Source: Halieaceae bacterium (GTDB lineage Bacteria; Pseudomonadota; Gammaproteobacteria; Pseudomonadales; Halieaceae). From it: a stretch of DNA of 5,553 nucleotides. The translations under genes were made by a program, and so were the position numbers. The notes under the pieces are model-generated. The model was not told where the DNA came from. It made no database searches and saw only the letters and a program-made list of their open reading frames with translations. Numbering within the stretch: position 1 is the first letter of the stretch; each line of letters starts with the position of its first letter. This document shows, one piece after another, positions 1 through 5,367 of this stretch. Location of the stretch: contig QXYP01000222.1 in assembly GCA_009886815.1 (NCBI GenBank), positions 30,219 through 35,771 on the forward strand, read 5' to 3'.

Positions 1-586
1 ACAGATACAAAAGCGTGAAGGGGAAAGTAACCTGTCACTGGCTGATTTTGTGGCGCCGGAAGATGGGCCTTCGGACTGGATTGGTGGATTTTGTGTCACC
101 ACGGGCCACGGTGTTGAAGAACGCGCCAAAGCTTTTGAGGCTGAGCATGACGATTACAATGCCATTATGGTCAAGGCACTAGCCGATCGCCTTGCAGAAT
201 CTTTCGCCGAACAACTTCACCGAGAAGTTCGCACCCATTACTGGGGCTACGCACCACAGGAAACTTTGGCGAACGAGGATTTAATTCGCGAGAAATATGA
301 GGGCATTAGACCCGCACCAGGCTACCCAGCTTGTCCGGACCACACCGAAAAGGCCACGCTATTTTCATTGCTGGACGTAGAAAAGCACTGTGGTGTCACA
401 CTGACTGAGAGTTATGCCATGTACCCCACCGCGGCAGTCAGTGGCTTTTACTTTTCTCATCCCGAGTCGCGATATTTTTCAGTCGGCAAAATTGGGGGTG
501 ATCAAGTTGCCGACTTGGCAGAGCGCAAAGGGGATACCGTAGATGACCTGAATTACTGGCTAGCCCCCATACTCGACGATGCCTAG
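1..586 (+). CDS. metH: Cobalamin-dependent methionine synthase, C-terminal part (5'-truncated by window edge)
   Basis: MetH transfers a methyl group from 5-methyltetrahydrofolate to homocysteine through a cobalamin cofactor in the cytoplasm, making methionine. Only the last 194 codons are visible, read in the frame starting at base 2 and ending at TAG 584-586. They cover most of the C-terminal AdoMet-binding reactivation domain, which reductively remethylates inactive cob(II)alamin. Seen in the sequence: LADFVAP near the left edge, then a [17 protein letters not shown] helix region, YWGYAP, and the RPAPGYP motif (308-328). Its Arg and Tyr match E. coli Arg1134 and Tyr1139, which contact AdoMet. 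SGFYFSHP follows, then the terminal WLAP. The protein ends close to the E. coli C-terminus, so the 3' end is intact. The GTG at 50 is an internal valine codon, not a start. The substrate, cobalamin and zinc domains lie outside the window. The identification is very secure. Confidence 0.97.
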   Translation, partial: QIQKREGESNLSLADFVAPEDGPSDWIGGFCVTTGHGVEERAKAFEAEHDDYNAIMVKALADRLAESFAEQLHREVRTHYWGYAPQETLANEDLIREKYEGIRPAPGYPACPDHTEKATLFSLLDVEKHCGVTLTESYAMYPTAAVSGFYFSHPESRYFSVGKIGGDQVADLAERKGDTVDDLNYWLAPILDDA

Positions 587-675
587 AGCCGACTTTATTG
601 AGAAACATCGCGACGCCAGGGTGTCCAAGTTGGTATCGTAGTCAACTTCAGTGTGAGTGACCCTCAAACGCGGCT

Positions 676-903
676 ATGACGACAAAGAGTAAAAATGACG
701 CACCCGACGCCTCGAACAAGCTTTCGTGGCTGCACCTGCTGCAAAGCGTCTTTGCGGCGGCACTGGGTGTTCAAAGCGCTAAAAATCGAGAACGGGATTT
801 TAAAGGTGGCAGCCCCGGCGTGTTCATCATTGCTGGGCTAGTGTTTGCGGCGCTGTTCGTGGGGAGCTTGGTCTTACTGGTACAGTGGGTCGTGGCGCAT
901 TGA
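676..903 (+). CDS. DUF2970-type small inner-membrane protein
   Basis: A 75-residue protein of unknown function. Residues 1-15 are polar, 18-31 form an amphipathic or hydrophobic stretch (LHLLQSVFAAALG), and residues 31-42 read GVQSAKNRERDF. A single strong membrane segment follows at about 48-71, ending in VVAH. From memory, the GVQSxKNRERDF block followed by a C-terminal membrane helix is typical of the DUF2970 family of proteobacterial membrane proteins. The basic KNRER loop before the helix suggests a cytoplasmic N-terminus by the positive-inside rule. An in-frame stop at 658-660 makes ATG 676 the only ATG start. No good Shine-Dalgarno sequence precedes it, so translation may be weak or depend on the upstream gene. 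It lies 89 bp after metH on the same strand, so co-transcription is likely. No role in methionine metabolism is established. Confidence 0.85.
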   Translation: MTTKSKNDAPDASNKLSWLHLLQSVFAAALGVQSAKNRERDFKGGSPGVFIIAGLVFAALFVGSLVLLVQWVVAH

Positions 904-981
904 CCCGAGTTCAGGCAGGCATACTACTCAACCAAAACGCTACCCAAGTGACCACTACAGAGACAATGATGACAGCAGCAA

Positions 982-1004
982 GGCCGTCTGCGGCCCCGTC
1001 AGAC
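982..1004 (+). terminator. Possible weak terminator or hairpin after DUF2970 gene
   Basis: Two alternative 5-bp stems overlap here: GGCCG (982-986) with CGGCC (991-995) around a TCTG tetraloop, and GTCTG (986-990) with CAGAC (1000-1004) around a 9-base loop. They cannot form together. There is no immediate T-run: the next T-rich stretch begins about 20 bases downstream. Rho-independent termination is therefore doubtful. The position, 80 bp beyond the last gene of the metH unit, is the main support. Confidence 0.2.
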
Positions 1005-1165
1005 AAATTACTTTGAGACATTGCTTTTTCCTTTCAAATGGAATCGATTGAGCCGTTGATATTCGGCGGCCGTATTTTGAAAGAAACCGGCCTGTAAAGC
1101 AAAGCCAATTGCTACCTAATCGGCAACTTTTCAGGGCCTAACTTGGGCATTGACCCGACTCAATG

Positions 1166-1175
1166 CCGTTAACGG
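1166..1175. promoter_or_regulatory. 10-bp perfect palindrome upstream of antiporter (possible operator)
   Basis: CCGTTAACGG is a perfect inverted repeat that ends 23 bp before the chosen antiporter ATG at 1199. It could be a small regulator site. It overlaps the longest possible reading frame (from ATG 1163), which I do not think is translated. No regulator is identified, and a single short palindrome can occur by chance. Confidence 0.15.
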
Positions 1176-1189
1176 TACTCACGACGCTT

Positions 1190-1195
1190 GGGGGA
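1190..1195 (+). promoter_or_regulatory. Ribosome binding site supporting antiporter start at 1199
   Basis: GGGGGA lies 3 bases before ATG 1199, slightly close but purine-rich. The alternative ATG at 1163 is preceded by a pyrimidine-rich sequence with no Shine-Dalgarno match. This decides for the inner start. Confidence 0.5.
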
Positions 1196-1198
1196 ACT

Positions 1199-2368
1199 AT
1201 GGATTTTGGCGGCATAACGTTCACCTTTGCTGCTATATTTTTAGGGGCCGCGGTCTTTGCGTCTATCGCGCTGTACACCCGGCAGCCTATTATTATTGCG
1301 TATATTATTTTAGGGGCCGCTTTGGGGCCCTTTGGCACCGGCTTGGTGAGTAATACCGCCTTAGTCAGCGACGCCGGTCATGTAGGGATTATTTTCCTCT
1401 TATTTCTGCTGGGGCTCGATATGCAGCCCAAAGCACTGCTCAATAGCATGAAGAGCTCTAGCTGGGTCGCTCTGGCTAGCTCGGGAATCTACATTGCAGC
1501 GGGCTATGCCATCACCCGAGCGTTTGGTTTTGAACACAGCGATGCCCTGCTCGTTGGCACAGCACTGATGTTTTCATCCACGATCATTGGTATCAAGCTA
1601 TTGCCCACCACCGTTTTACACCACAAACACTTGGGCGAAGTTCTCGTTGCATTACTGCTTTTTCAGGATCTCATCGCCATCATCGTGTTGGTGTGGCTGC
1701 AAAGCAGTGACTCGGGAAGCTCTATGGTCTGGTCTGTCGCCCGACCAATGATCATGCTGCCCCTGTTAGCGTTGGGCTGCTGGGCTGCGGTTCGCTTTAT
1801 ACTGATCCCGCTGATCGCGCGGTTTGACCGTTACCATGAATATATCTTTCTGCTTTCAATAGGCTGGTGTCTAGGGGTAGCAGAGCTGGCTGCACTCATG
1901 GGGCTCAGTGCAGAGGTGGGCGCTTTTATCGCGGGAGTCGCCGTCGCCACAAGCCCCATTGCTCAATACATTGCCGTGAGTTTAAAACCACTTCGCGATT
2001 TCTTTCTGGTCATTTTCTTCTTTTCTGTGGGCGCCCAATTTGACGTTTCAGCACTACCTGGCGTCGCCGCGGCGGCCTTTGCTTTGGCACTCAGCTATTT
2101 GATCTTGAAACCTCTGGTCTACCAAATGCTGTTGCGGGGTGTCAGTGAGTCACCAAAATTAGCCTGGAATCTGGGTTTTCGATTGGGTCAATGCAGTGAA
2201 TTCGCATTATTAATTGCCGTCGTGGCTCTTGAGTCAGAACGCCTCAGCCCTACCGCGCACACGCTGATTCAAGCCACCACCATTCTCACGTTGCTGGTTT
2301 CCAGCTATCTGGTAGTGACACGGTTTCCAACACCCATTGCCAGTAACGATGCGCTGCGAAGAGATTAA
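1199..2368 (+). CDS. CPA2-family monovalent cation:proton antiporter, membrane domain only (KefB/KefC-like)
   Basis: An inner-membrane Na+/H+ exchanger-type protein of 389 residues, predicted to exchange K+ or Na+ for protons. Hydrophobic helices run almost end to end. Family landmarks in order: RQPIIIAYIILGAALGP (28-44); VGIIFLLFLLGLDM (62-75); the FSSTIIGIKLL turn (125-135); LLLFQDLIAI (152-161) with the Gln-Asp pair at 156-157 expected for ion binding; GLSAEVGAFIAGV (235-247); SLKPLRDFFLVIFFFSVG (261-278); and GQCSEFALLI (330-339). The protein stops soon after the last helix, so it lacks the C-terminal TrkA-N/RCK nucleotide-binding domain of KefB and KefC; many CPA2 proteins are like this. 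ATG 1199 is chosen over the longer frame from 1163 because GGGGGA (1190-1195) precedes it and the protein then starts just before helix 1, as is usual. Ion specificity cannot be read from sequence. No KefF/KefG-like partner is adjacent. Confidence 0.9.
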   Translation: MDFGGITFTFAAIFLGAAVFASIALYTRQPIIIAYIILGAALGPFGTGLVSNTALVSDAGHVGIIFLLFLLGLDMQPKALLNSMKSSSWVALASSGIYIAAGYAITRAFGFEHSDALLVGTALMFSSTIIGIKLLPTTVLHHKHLGEVLVALLLFQDLIAIIVLVWLQSSDSGSSMVWSVARPMIMLPLLALGCWAAVRFILIPLIARFDRYHEYIFLLSIGWCLGVAELAALMGLSAEVGAFIAGVAVATSPIAQYIAVSLKPLRDFFLVIFFFSVGAQFDVSALPGVAAAAFALALSYLILKPLVYQMLLRGVSESPKLAWNLGFRLGQCSEFALLIAVVALESERLSPTAHTLIQATTILTLLVSSYLVVTRFPTPIASNDALRRD

Positions 2369-2382
2369 AGCTCGCGGCTTCT

Positions 2383-2411
2383 CTGGGTCACTCGTACTGA
2401 AGTAGACCCAG
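2383..2411. terminator. Stem-loop after antiporter gene
   Basis: CTGGGTC (2383-2389) pairs with GACCCAG (2405-2411). The stem can extend inward by ACT (2390-2392) with AGT (2401-2403), leaving one bulged A at 2404. It begins 15 bases after the antiporter stop codon, the usual place for a transcript end. No T-run follows on either strand, so it may be an mRNA 3'-end stabilising structure or a Rho-associated end rather than a classical intrinsic terminator. Confidence 0.4.
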
Positions 2412-2440
2412 CTCGCTCTAACTAGCGTTCACCCAGGGCC

Positions 2441-2479
2441 CGTTGGCCCGCAACTCAGCAACACCACTGCGGGCAAACG
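2441..2479. terminator. Long imperfect stem-loop between convergent genes
   Basis: Bases 2441-2452 pair with 2468-2479: eleven pairs with a single G/A mismatch (2445/2475), and a 15-base loop. The stem starts 11 bases beyond the amtB stop codon (minus strand), so it fits as the amtB transcript end and may also stop readthrough from the antiporter. A competing short hairpin, GGGCC (2436-2440) with GGCCC (2445-2449), would break it. No T-tract is seen on either strand, so termination is inferred from position and stem quality. Confidence 0.45.
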
Positions 2480-2489
2480 TCGTATGGCG

Positions 2490-3797
2490 CTACAGATCGT
2501 AGCCCCGCTCATCGTGGAGTACCAGATCCAGTCCGATCGTTTCTTCATCACTGTCAACGCGCAGACCCACTAGCGCGTCTACCACCTTGAAGAGAATCCA
2601 GCTCACAACCAGGGTATACAAGAAGGTAGCGCCGACACCAGTTGCCTGTACCGCAAGCTGGCCGCCGATGCTGTTGATACCCTCAGAGAATCCATTACCG
2701 CTGAAAATCCCCAGATTAGGCGAGCAAAAGATACCCGCCATCAAAGTGCCCAAAATACCACCGACACCATGCACGGGAAAAACATCGAGGCTGTCATCGA
2801 TCTTCAGACGATTCTTCAATGTAATCGTGGCGAAGTAACAGACAACACCCGCCGTCAATCCAATCACAACCGCCGCCGCGGGCCCCACAGAACCCGATGC
2901 AGGCGTAATGGTCCCCAGCCCAGCAACCATGCCGGTCACGATGCCCAAAACAGAGGGTTTACCGTGACGCAACCACTCCATGGTCATCCAAGCCAATGAT
3001 CCGCAGGCCGCAGAGAGGTGCGTTACCAGCATGGCCATAGCCGCGCTTTGATCGGCCGCCACCGCCGAACCGGCATTGAATCCAAACCAGCCCACCCACA
3101 GCATACCGGCACCCGTGACCGTCATTGTCAGATTGTGGGGCGGCATAGCGACAGAACCAAAACCGCGCCTAGGCCCCATCATGATGGCAGCCACCAAAGC
3201 GGCAACACCCGCTGTAATGTGAACAACGGTGCCGCCGGCAAAATCTTGAAGACCCATGGCGCCTAACCAGCCACCGCCCCATACCCAGTGACAAATGGGC
3301 GCGTAAACCAGTAGTAGCCAAGCCGTGCTGAACAGCAGTAATGCAGAAAAACGAATGCGTTCGGCAAATCCACCGATGATCAGGGCCGGTGTAATAATCG
3401 CAAAGGTCATTTGAAACATAACAAACAGTGCTTCTGGGATAGAACCACTGACGCCGTCAAACTCGACACCCATGAGCATAAAATTGCCCAGGTCACCAAT
3501 CCAAGCGCCCTGTTCTACACCCGACGATCCAAAAGCGAGGGTGTAGCCAGCCACAAACCAAACGACTGACATCAGAGCGGCCAAAGCGAAACACTGCATC
3601 AGCACCGACAGCACATTTCGGACACGCACCAAACCACCGTAAAATAACGATAAGCCCGGTAGGGTCATGAATAGGACCAGTGCAGTGGCCGTTAGCAGCC
3701 ACGAGGTATCAGCAGCGGAAATCTCCGCAGCCAATGCTGGAGCAGGCAGCAGGAGAGCGGATAGCATCAAGAAAGCCGATTTACGTAAAACGTGCAT
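2490..3797 (-). CDS. amtB: Ammonium transporter AmtB
   Basis: A trimeric inner-membrane ammonium channel (Amt/MEP/Rh family), 435 residues, close to the usual length. Residues 1-23 look like a cleavable signal peptide (MHVLRK, a hydrophobic core, then PAPALA). Every channel residue I checked sits at a constant +25 offset from E. coli mature numbering: gate Phe132 and Phe240 (F107, F215), binding-site Trp173 and Ser244 (W148, S219), Asp185 (D160), and the pore twin histidines His193 in GGTVVHI and His343 in FPVHGVGG (H168, H318). AERIRFSA (145-152) and WFGFNAGSA (237-245) are family signatures. The cytoplasmic tail has GLRV, then EETIGLDLxxHxERGY, matching the tail that engages PII protein GlnK. 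ATG 3797 is preferred over an upstream in-frame TTG (3815) because GGTGGA lies 8 bases before it. No glnK gene is adjacent. It diverges from the phosphatase gene. No sigma-54 promoter (GG-N10-GC) was found upstream by eye. Confidence 0.97.
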   Translation of the reverse strand: MHVLRKSAFLMLSALLLPAPALAAEISAADTSWLLTATALVLFMTLPGLSLFYGGLVRVRNVLSVLMQCFALAALMSVVWFVAGYTLAFGSSGVEQGAWIGDLGNFMLMGVEFDGVSGSIPEALFVMFQMTFAIITPALIIGGFAERIRFSALLLFSTAWLLLVYAPICHWVWGGGWLGAMGLQDFAGGTVVHITAGVAALVAAIMMGPRRGFGSVAMPPHNLTMTVTGAGMLWVGWFGFNAGSAVAADQSAAMAMLVTHLSAACGSLAWMTMEWLRHGKPSVLGIVTGMVAGLGTITPASGSVGPAAAVVIGLTAGVVCYFATITLKNRLKIDDSLDVFPVHGVGGILGTLMAGIFCSPNLGIFSGNGFSEGINSIGGQLAVQATGVGATFLYTLVVSWILFKVVDALVGLRVDSDEETIGLDLVLHDERGYDL

Positions 3798-3805
3798 TTT
3801 ATTTG

Positions 3806-3811
3806 TCCACC
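3806..3811 (-). promoter_or_regulatory. Ribosome binding site supporting amtB start at 3797
   Basis: On the minus strand GGTGGA lies 8 bases before ATG 3797, a good distance. The alternative TTG at 3815 would place this site inside the coding region and add WWTNK ahead of an otherwise normal signal peptide. The inner ATG is therefore the better start. Confidence 0.65.
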
Positions 3812-3857
3812 ACAATAATCATTGAGGTGCGCATGATGCCATATCCTTGCGGCAGCG

Positions 3858-3888
3858 CCACTAGGGCCTTACCCTAACCCACTAAAAT
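3858..3888. promoter_or_regulatory. Repeat-rich divergent control region with candidate -10 for phoA
   Basis: The 126-bp region between the amtB and phoA starts must hold both promoters. CCACTA occurs twice, at 3858-3863 and 3879-3884, exactly 21 bp (two helical turns) apart. Between them TAGGG (3862-3866) and CCCTA (3872-3876) form a perfect 5-bp inverted repeat. TAAAAT at 3883-3888 is a 5/6 match to a sigma-70 -10 box facing phoA, but no recognisable -35 sits 16-18 bp upstream, as might be expected of an activator-dependent promoter. It does not match the Pho box (paired CTGTCAT-like repeats 11 bp apart). Any regulator is unknown. Confidence 0.25.
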
Positions 3889-3912
3889 ACTGCTCATTGT
3901 TTCGGTTTAATC

Positions 3913-3917
3913 GGGAG
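3913..3917 (+). promoter_or_regulatory. Ribosome binding site supporting phoA start at 3924
   Basis: GGGAG sits 6 bases before ATG 3924. The longer frame begins with TTG at 3897, has no such site, and would put the polar stretch MFRFNREFL ahead of the signal peptide. Confidence 0.7.
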
Positions 3918-3923
3918 TTTCTC

Positions 3924-5315
3924 ATGCTTCGCTCGTTGATTTTTTTTGTTGCTATTAGCGTAAGCAGCCTAATTGCAGCCCAACCGTCGGAAAAACCCGG
4001 CGACCCCGGGACTACACGCTCAGTAATTCTTATTATTGGTGACGGCTTCGATGATCAGCATGTCACCATGGGGCGTAACTTTCTGGCTGGGCATGACGGC
4101 CGCTTAGTCATCGACACGCTTCCGGTCCGTGCTGCCGTTCAGGTTCAAACGGTGGGCAAAGACACCGACTGGGTCTATGTGGCTGACTCAGCAAACACCG
4201 CAACGACGCTTGCGACTGGCATCACCACGCAAATGGGCCGCGTGGGTACAAGCCCTACGGATGAAGATTTGGTTACTATTGCCCAGCGCGCCCATGCAGC
4301 CGGCTTTAAGACGGGCATCGTAAGCACCAGCTCAGTCACAGACGCGACGCCCGCGAGCTTTATGAGCCACGTTTCCAGCCGAGGCTGTGAAAACCCAGCT
4401 ATTATTTTAGGGGGCGAACTCTACAGCGTTGATTATGAGGGGTGTCCGCAAGACGCCATGGTTAATGGCGGCCCGGGATCCATCGCTGAGCAAATAATGA
4501 ACGCGCCTATCGACGTTGTCCTTGGAGGTGGCCTGAAGCACTTCACAACCGGGGATCCCGCGTCAGGGAACACCCCCCTTATGATGGCTGAGGGCCAGAA
4601 AATAACCGTAGTGACTGATCCCGCTATGCTCACCGGGGCAGATGCCAATGAGCGACTCATTGGATTGTTTGCTGAGGGCCATTTGCCAGTGCGCCTACAA
4701 GGCAGCGACGGCAGAGTAGCCGAACAGCCGGATACGAGCACACTGAATAAATTGGATTGGCGACTCGGCAGCGTTACTCAACCCGACCCTATCAGCTGTG
4801 AACCCAACCCCGCTTATGGTGATACCCCCCCATTAGCCCGATTAACAGAAGTCGCTCTCAACCGGCTCACACATAACAATGACAAGGGTTTATTCTTGAT
4901 GGTCGAATCGGCTTCTATCGACAAAGAAAGTCACGTAAGGAACCCCTGTGGCTCTCTCGGTGAAATAGCCCAACTCGAAGAGGTCGTGAGCGTTGCGCTT
5001 GATTATGCAGAAGCACACCCCCAGACGCTGATTATTGTTACCTCCGATCATGCACAGGCGGCTCAAATCATCCCTGAACCCAGTCTCTACGCCGAGATAC
5101 CCGTTCCCGTGTACTCACCAGGTCACGTCGCGCGGCTTAACATGCCCGATGGCAGTTTAATGACCATTAATTACGCCACCAATGGCTTTGTCTCTGAAGA
5201 ACACACTGGGGCCAACGTACCACTCTTTGCTAATGGCATGGGTGATGGGCTATTGCCCGCATTTCTTCGTCAACGCGAAGTCCACGACGCTATGGCGACT
5301 TTCCTGGGTCTTTAG
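3924..5315 (+). CDS. phoA: Periplasmic alkaline phosphatase, E. coli PhoA type
   Basis: A zinc/magnesium phosphomonoesterase that releases phosphate from organic phosphorus in the periplasm. It has 463 residues. Residues 1-19 form a signal peptide (MLRSLIFF, hydrophobic core, LIAA). Catalytic residues, with E. coli equivalents: Asp40 in IGDG (D51), Asp88 and nucleophile Ser89 in VADSANTATT (D101, S102), Asp140 and Thr142 in TDATPA (D153, T155), Arg153 in HVSSRGC (R166), Glu328, Asp333, Lys334 and His337 in ESASIDKESH (E322, D327, K328, H331), Asp375 and His376 in TSDHAQ (D369, H370), and His427 in EEHTG (H412). Both disulfide pairs are kept: Cys155/Cys174 and Cys292/Cys342. Asp140 with Lys334 is the E. 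coli-type combination, unlike the His variants in many other bacteria. One change stands out: Gln378 where E. coli has His372. ATG 3924 is chosen for its Shine-Dalgarno sequence and signal peptide. Phosphate-starvation control is likely from function, but no clear Pho box is visible. Confidence 0.95.
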   Translation: MLRSLIFFVAISVSSLIAAQPSEKPGDPGTTRSVILIIGDGFDDQHVTMGRNFLAGHDGRLVIDTLPVRAAVQVQTVGKDTDWVYVADSANTATTLATGITTQMGRVGTSPTDEDLVTIAQRAHAAGFKTGIVSTSSVTDATPASFMSHVSSRGCENPAIILGGELYSVDYEGCPQDAMVNGGPGSIAEQIMNAPIDVVLGGGLKHFTTGDPASGNTPLMMAEGQKITVVTDPAMLTGADANERLIGLFAEGHLPVRLQGSDGRVAEQPDTSTLNKLDWRLGSVTQPDPISCEPNPAYGDTPPLARLTEVALNRLTHNNDKGLFLMVESASIDKESHVRNPCGSLGEIAQLEEVVSVALDYAEAHPQTLIIVTSDHAQAAQIIPEPSLYAEIPVPVYSPGHVARLNMPDGSLMTINYATNGFVSEEHTGANVPLFANGMGDGLLPAFLRQREVHDAMATFLGL

Positions 5316-5367
5316 GCCTATTGGCCAGCGAGTAAAGTCTTTCAACCTTATGTTTTGGAATCCATGA
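5316..5367. other. Short gap between phoA and the aldo/keto reductase gene
   Basis: A 52-base gap between two genes on the same strand. The only structure is GGCC (5315-5318) with GGCC (5323-5326) around a 4-base loop, too short and without a T-run, so not a credible terminator. Readthrough from phoA into the next gene is possible. GGA at 5357-5359 may be a weak ribosome binding site 8 bases before ATG 5368. Confidence 0.5.

Larger units (their letters stand above)
904..1198. other. Intergenic region with small hairpins, no convincing gene
   Basis: This 295-base gap separates the DUF2970 gene from the antiporter start. No reading frame here looks like a protein; the longest one, reaching in from 845, is an out-of-frame shadow with an unnatural composition. 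The gap holds two mutually exclusive GC-rich hairpins around 982-1004, a T-rich stretch at 1021-1034, a weak GC inverted repeat (1068-1072 with 1088-1092) and a 10-bp palindrome at 1166-1175. I could not find a convincing -35/-10 pair, although an antiporter promoter presumably lies here. No known riboswitch was recognised. Confidence 0.6.

Noticed and set aside
627..648. 6-bp inverted repeat AAGTTG/CAACTT between metH and the DUF2970 gene
   Set aside because: AT-rich short stem, 10-base loop and no T-tract; too weak to call a metH terminator.
845..1051. Open frame of 68 codons overlapping the DUF2970 gene and running into the gap
   Set aside because: It is out of frame with the DUF2970 gene over its first part and rich in W, S, R and H with no recognisable domain. 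It looks like a shadow frame with no ribosome binding site.
1163..1198. Upstream ATG (1163) as the antiporter start
   Set aside because: It has no Shine-Dalgarno sequence, the added residues are not typical of the family N-terminus, and the region contains a palindrome; ATG 1199 fits better.
1237..1321. Near-repeat TTTTAGGGGCCGC occurring twice in the antiporter gene
   Set aside because: Both copies encode similar membrane-helix residues (FLGAA and ILGAA) in the same frame, and a similar string occurs in phoA for IILGG. This is codon-level coincidence.
1138..1353. Short open frames on both strands over the antiporter N-terminus
   Set aside because: They overlap a strongly recognisable membrane protein in other frames and show no family features.
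2587..3266. Three plus-strand frames opposite amtB
   Set aside because: They are antisense shadows of a well conserved transporter; their composition (P-, R- and H-rich) is typical of reverse-strand frames.
3798..3900. Sigma-54 promoter for amtB or Pho box for phoA
   Set aside because: I read both strands for GG-N10-GC and for paired CTGTCAT-like repeats and found no acceptable match. TGGC-containing strings near 3835-3860 have the wrong spacing.
4433..4741. Minus-strand 102-codon frame inside phoA
   Set aside because: It lies antisense to conserved phosphatase motifs, with no domain or ribosome binding site.
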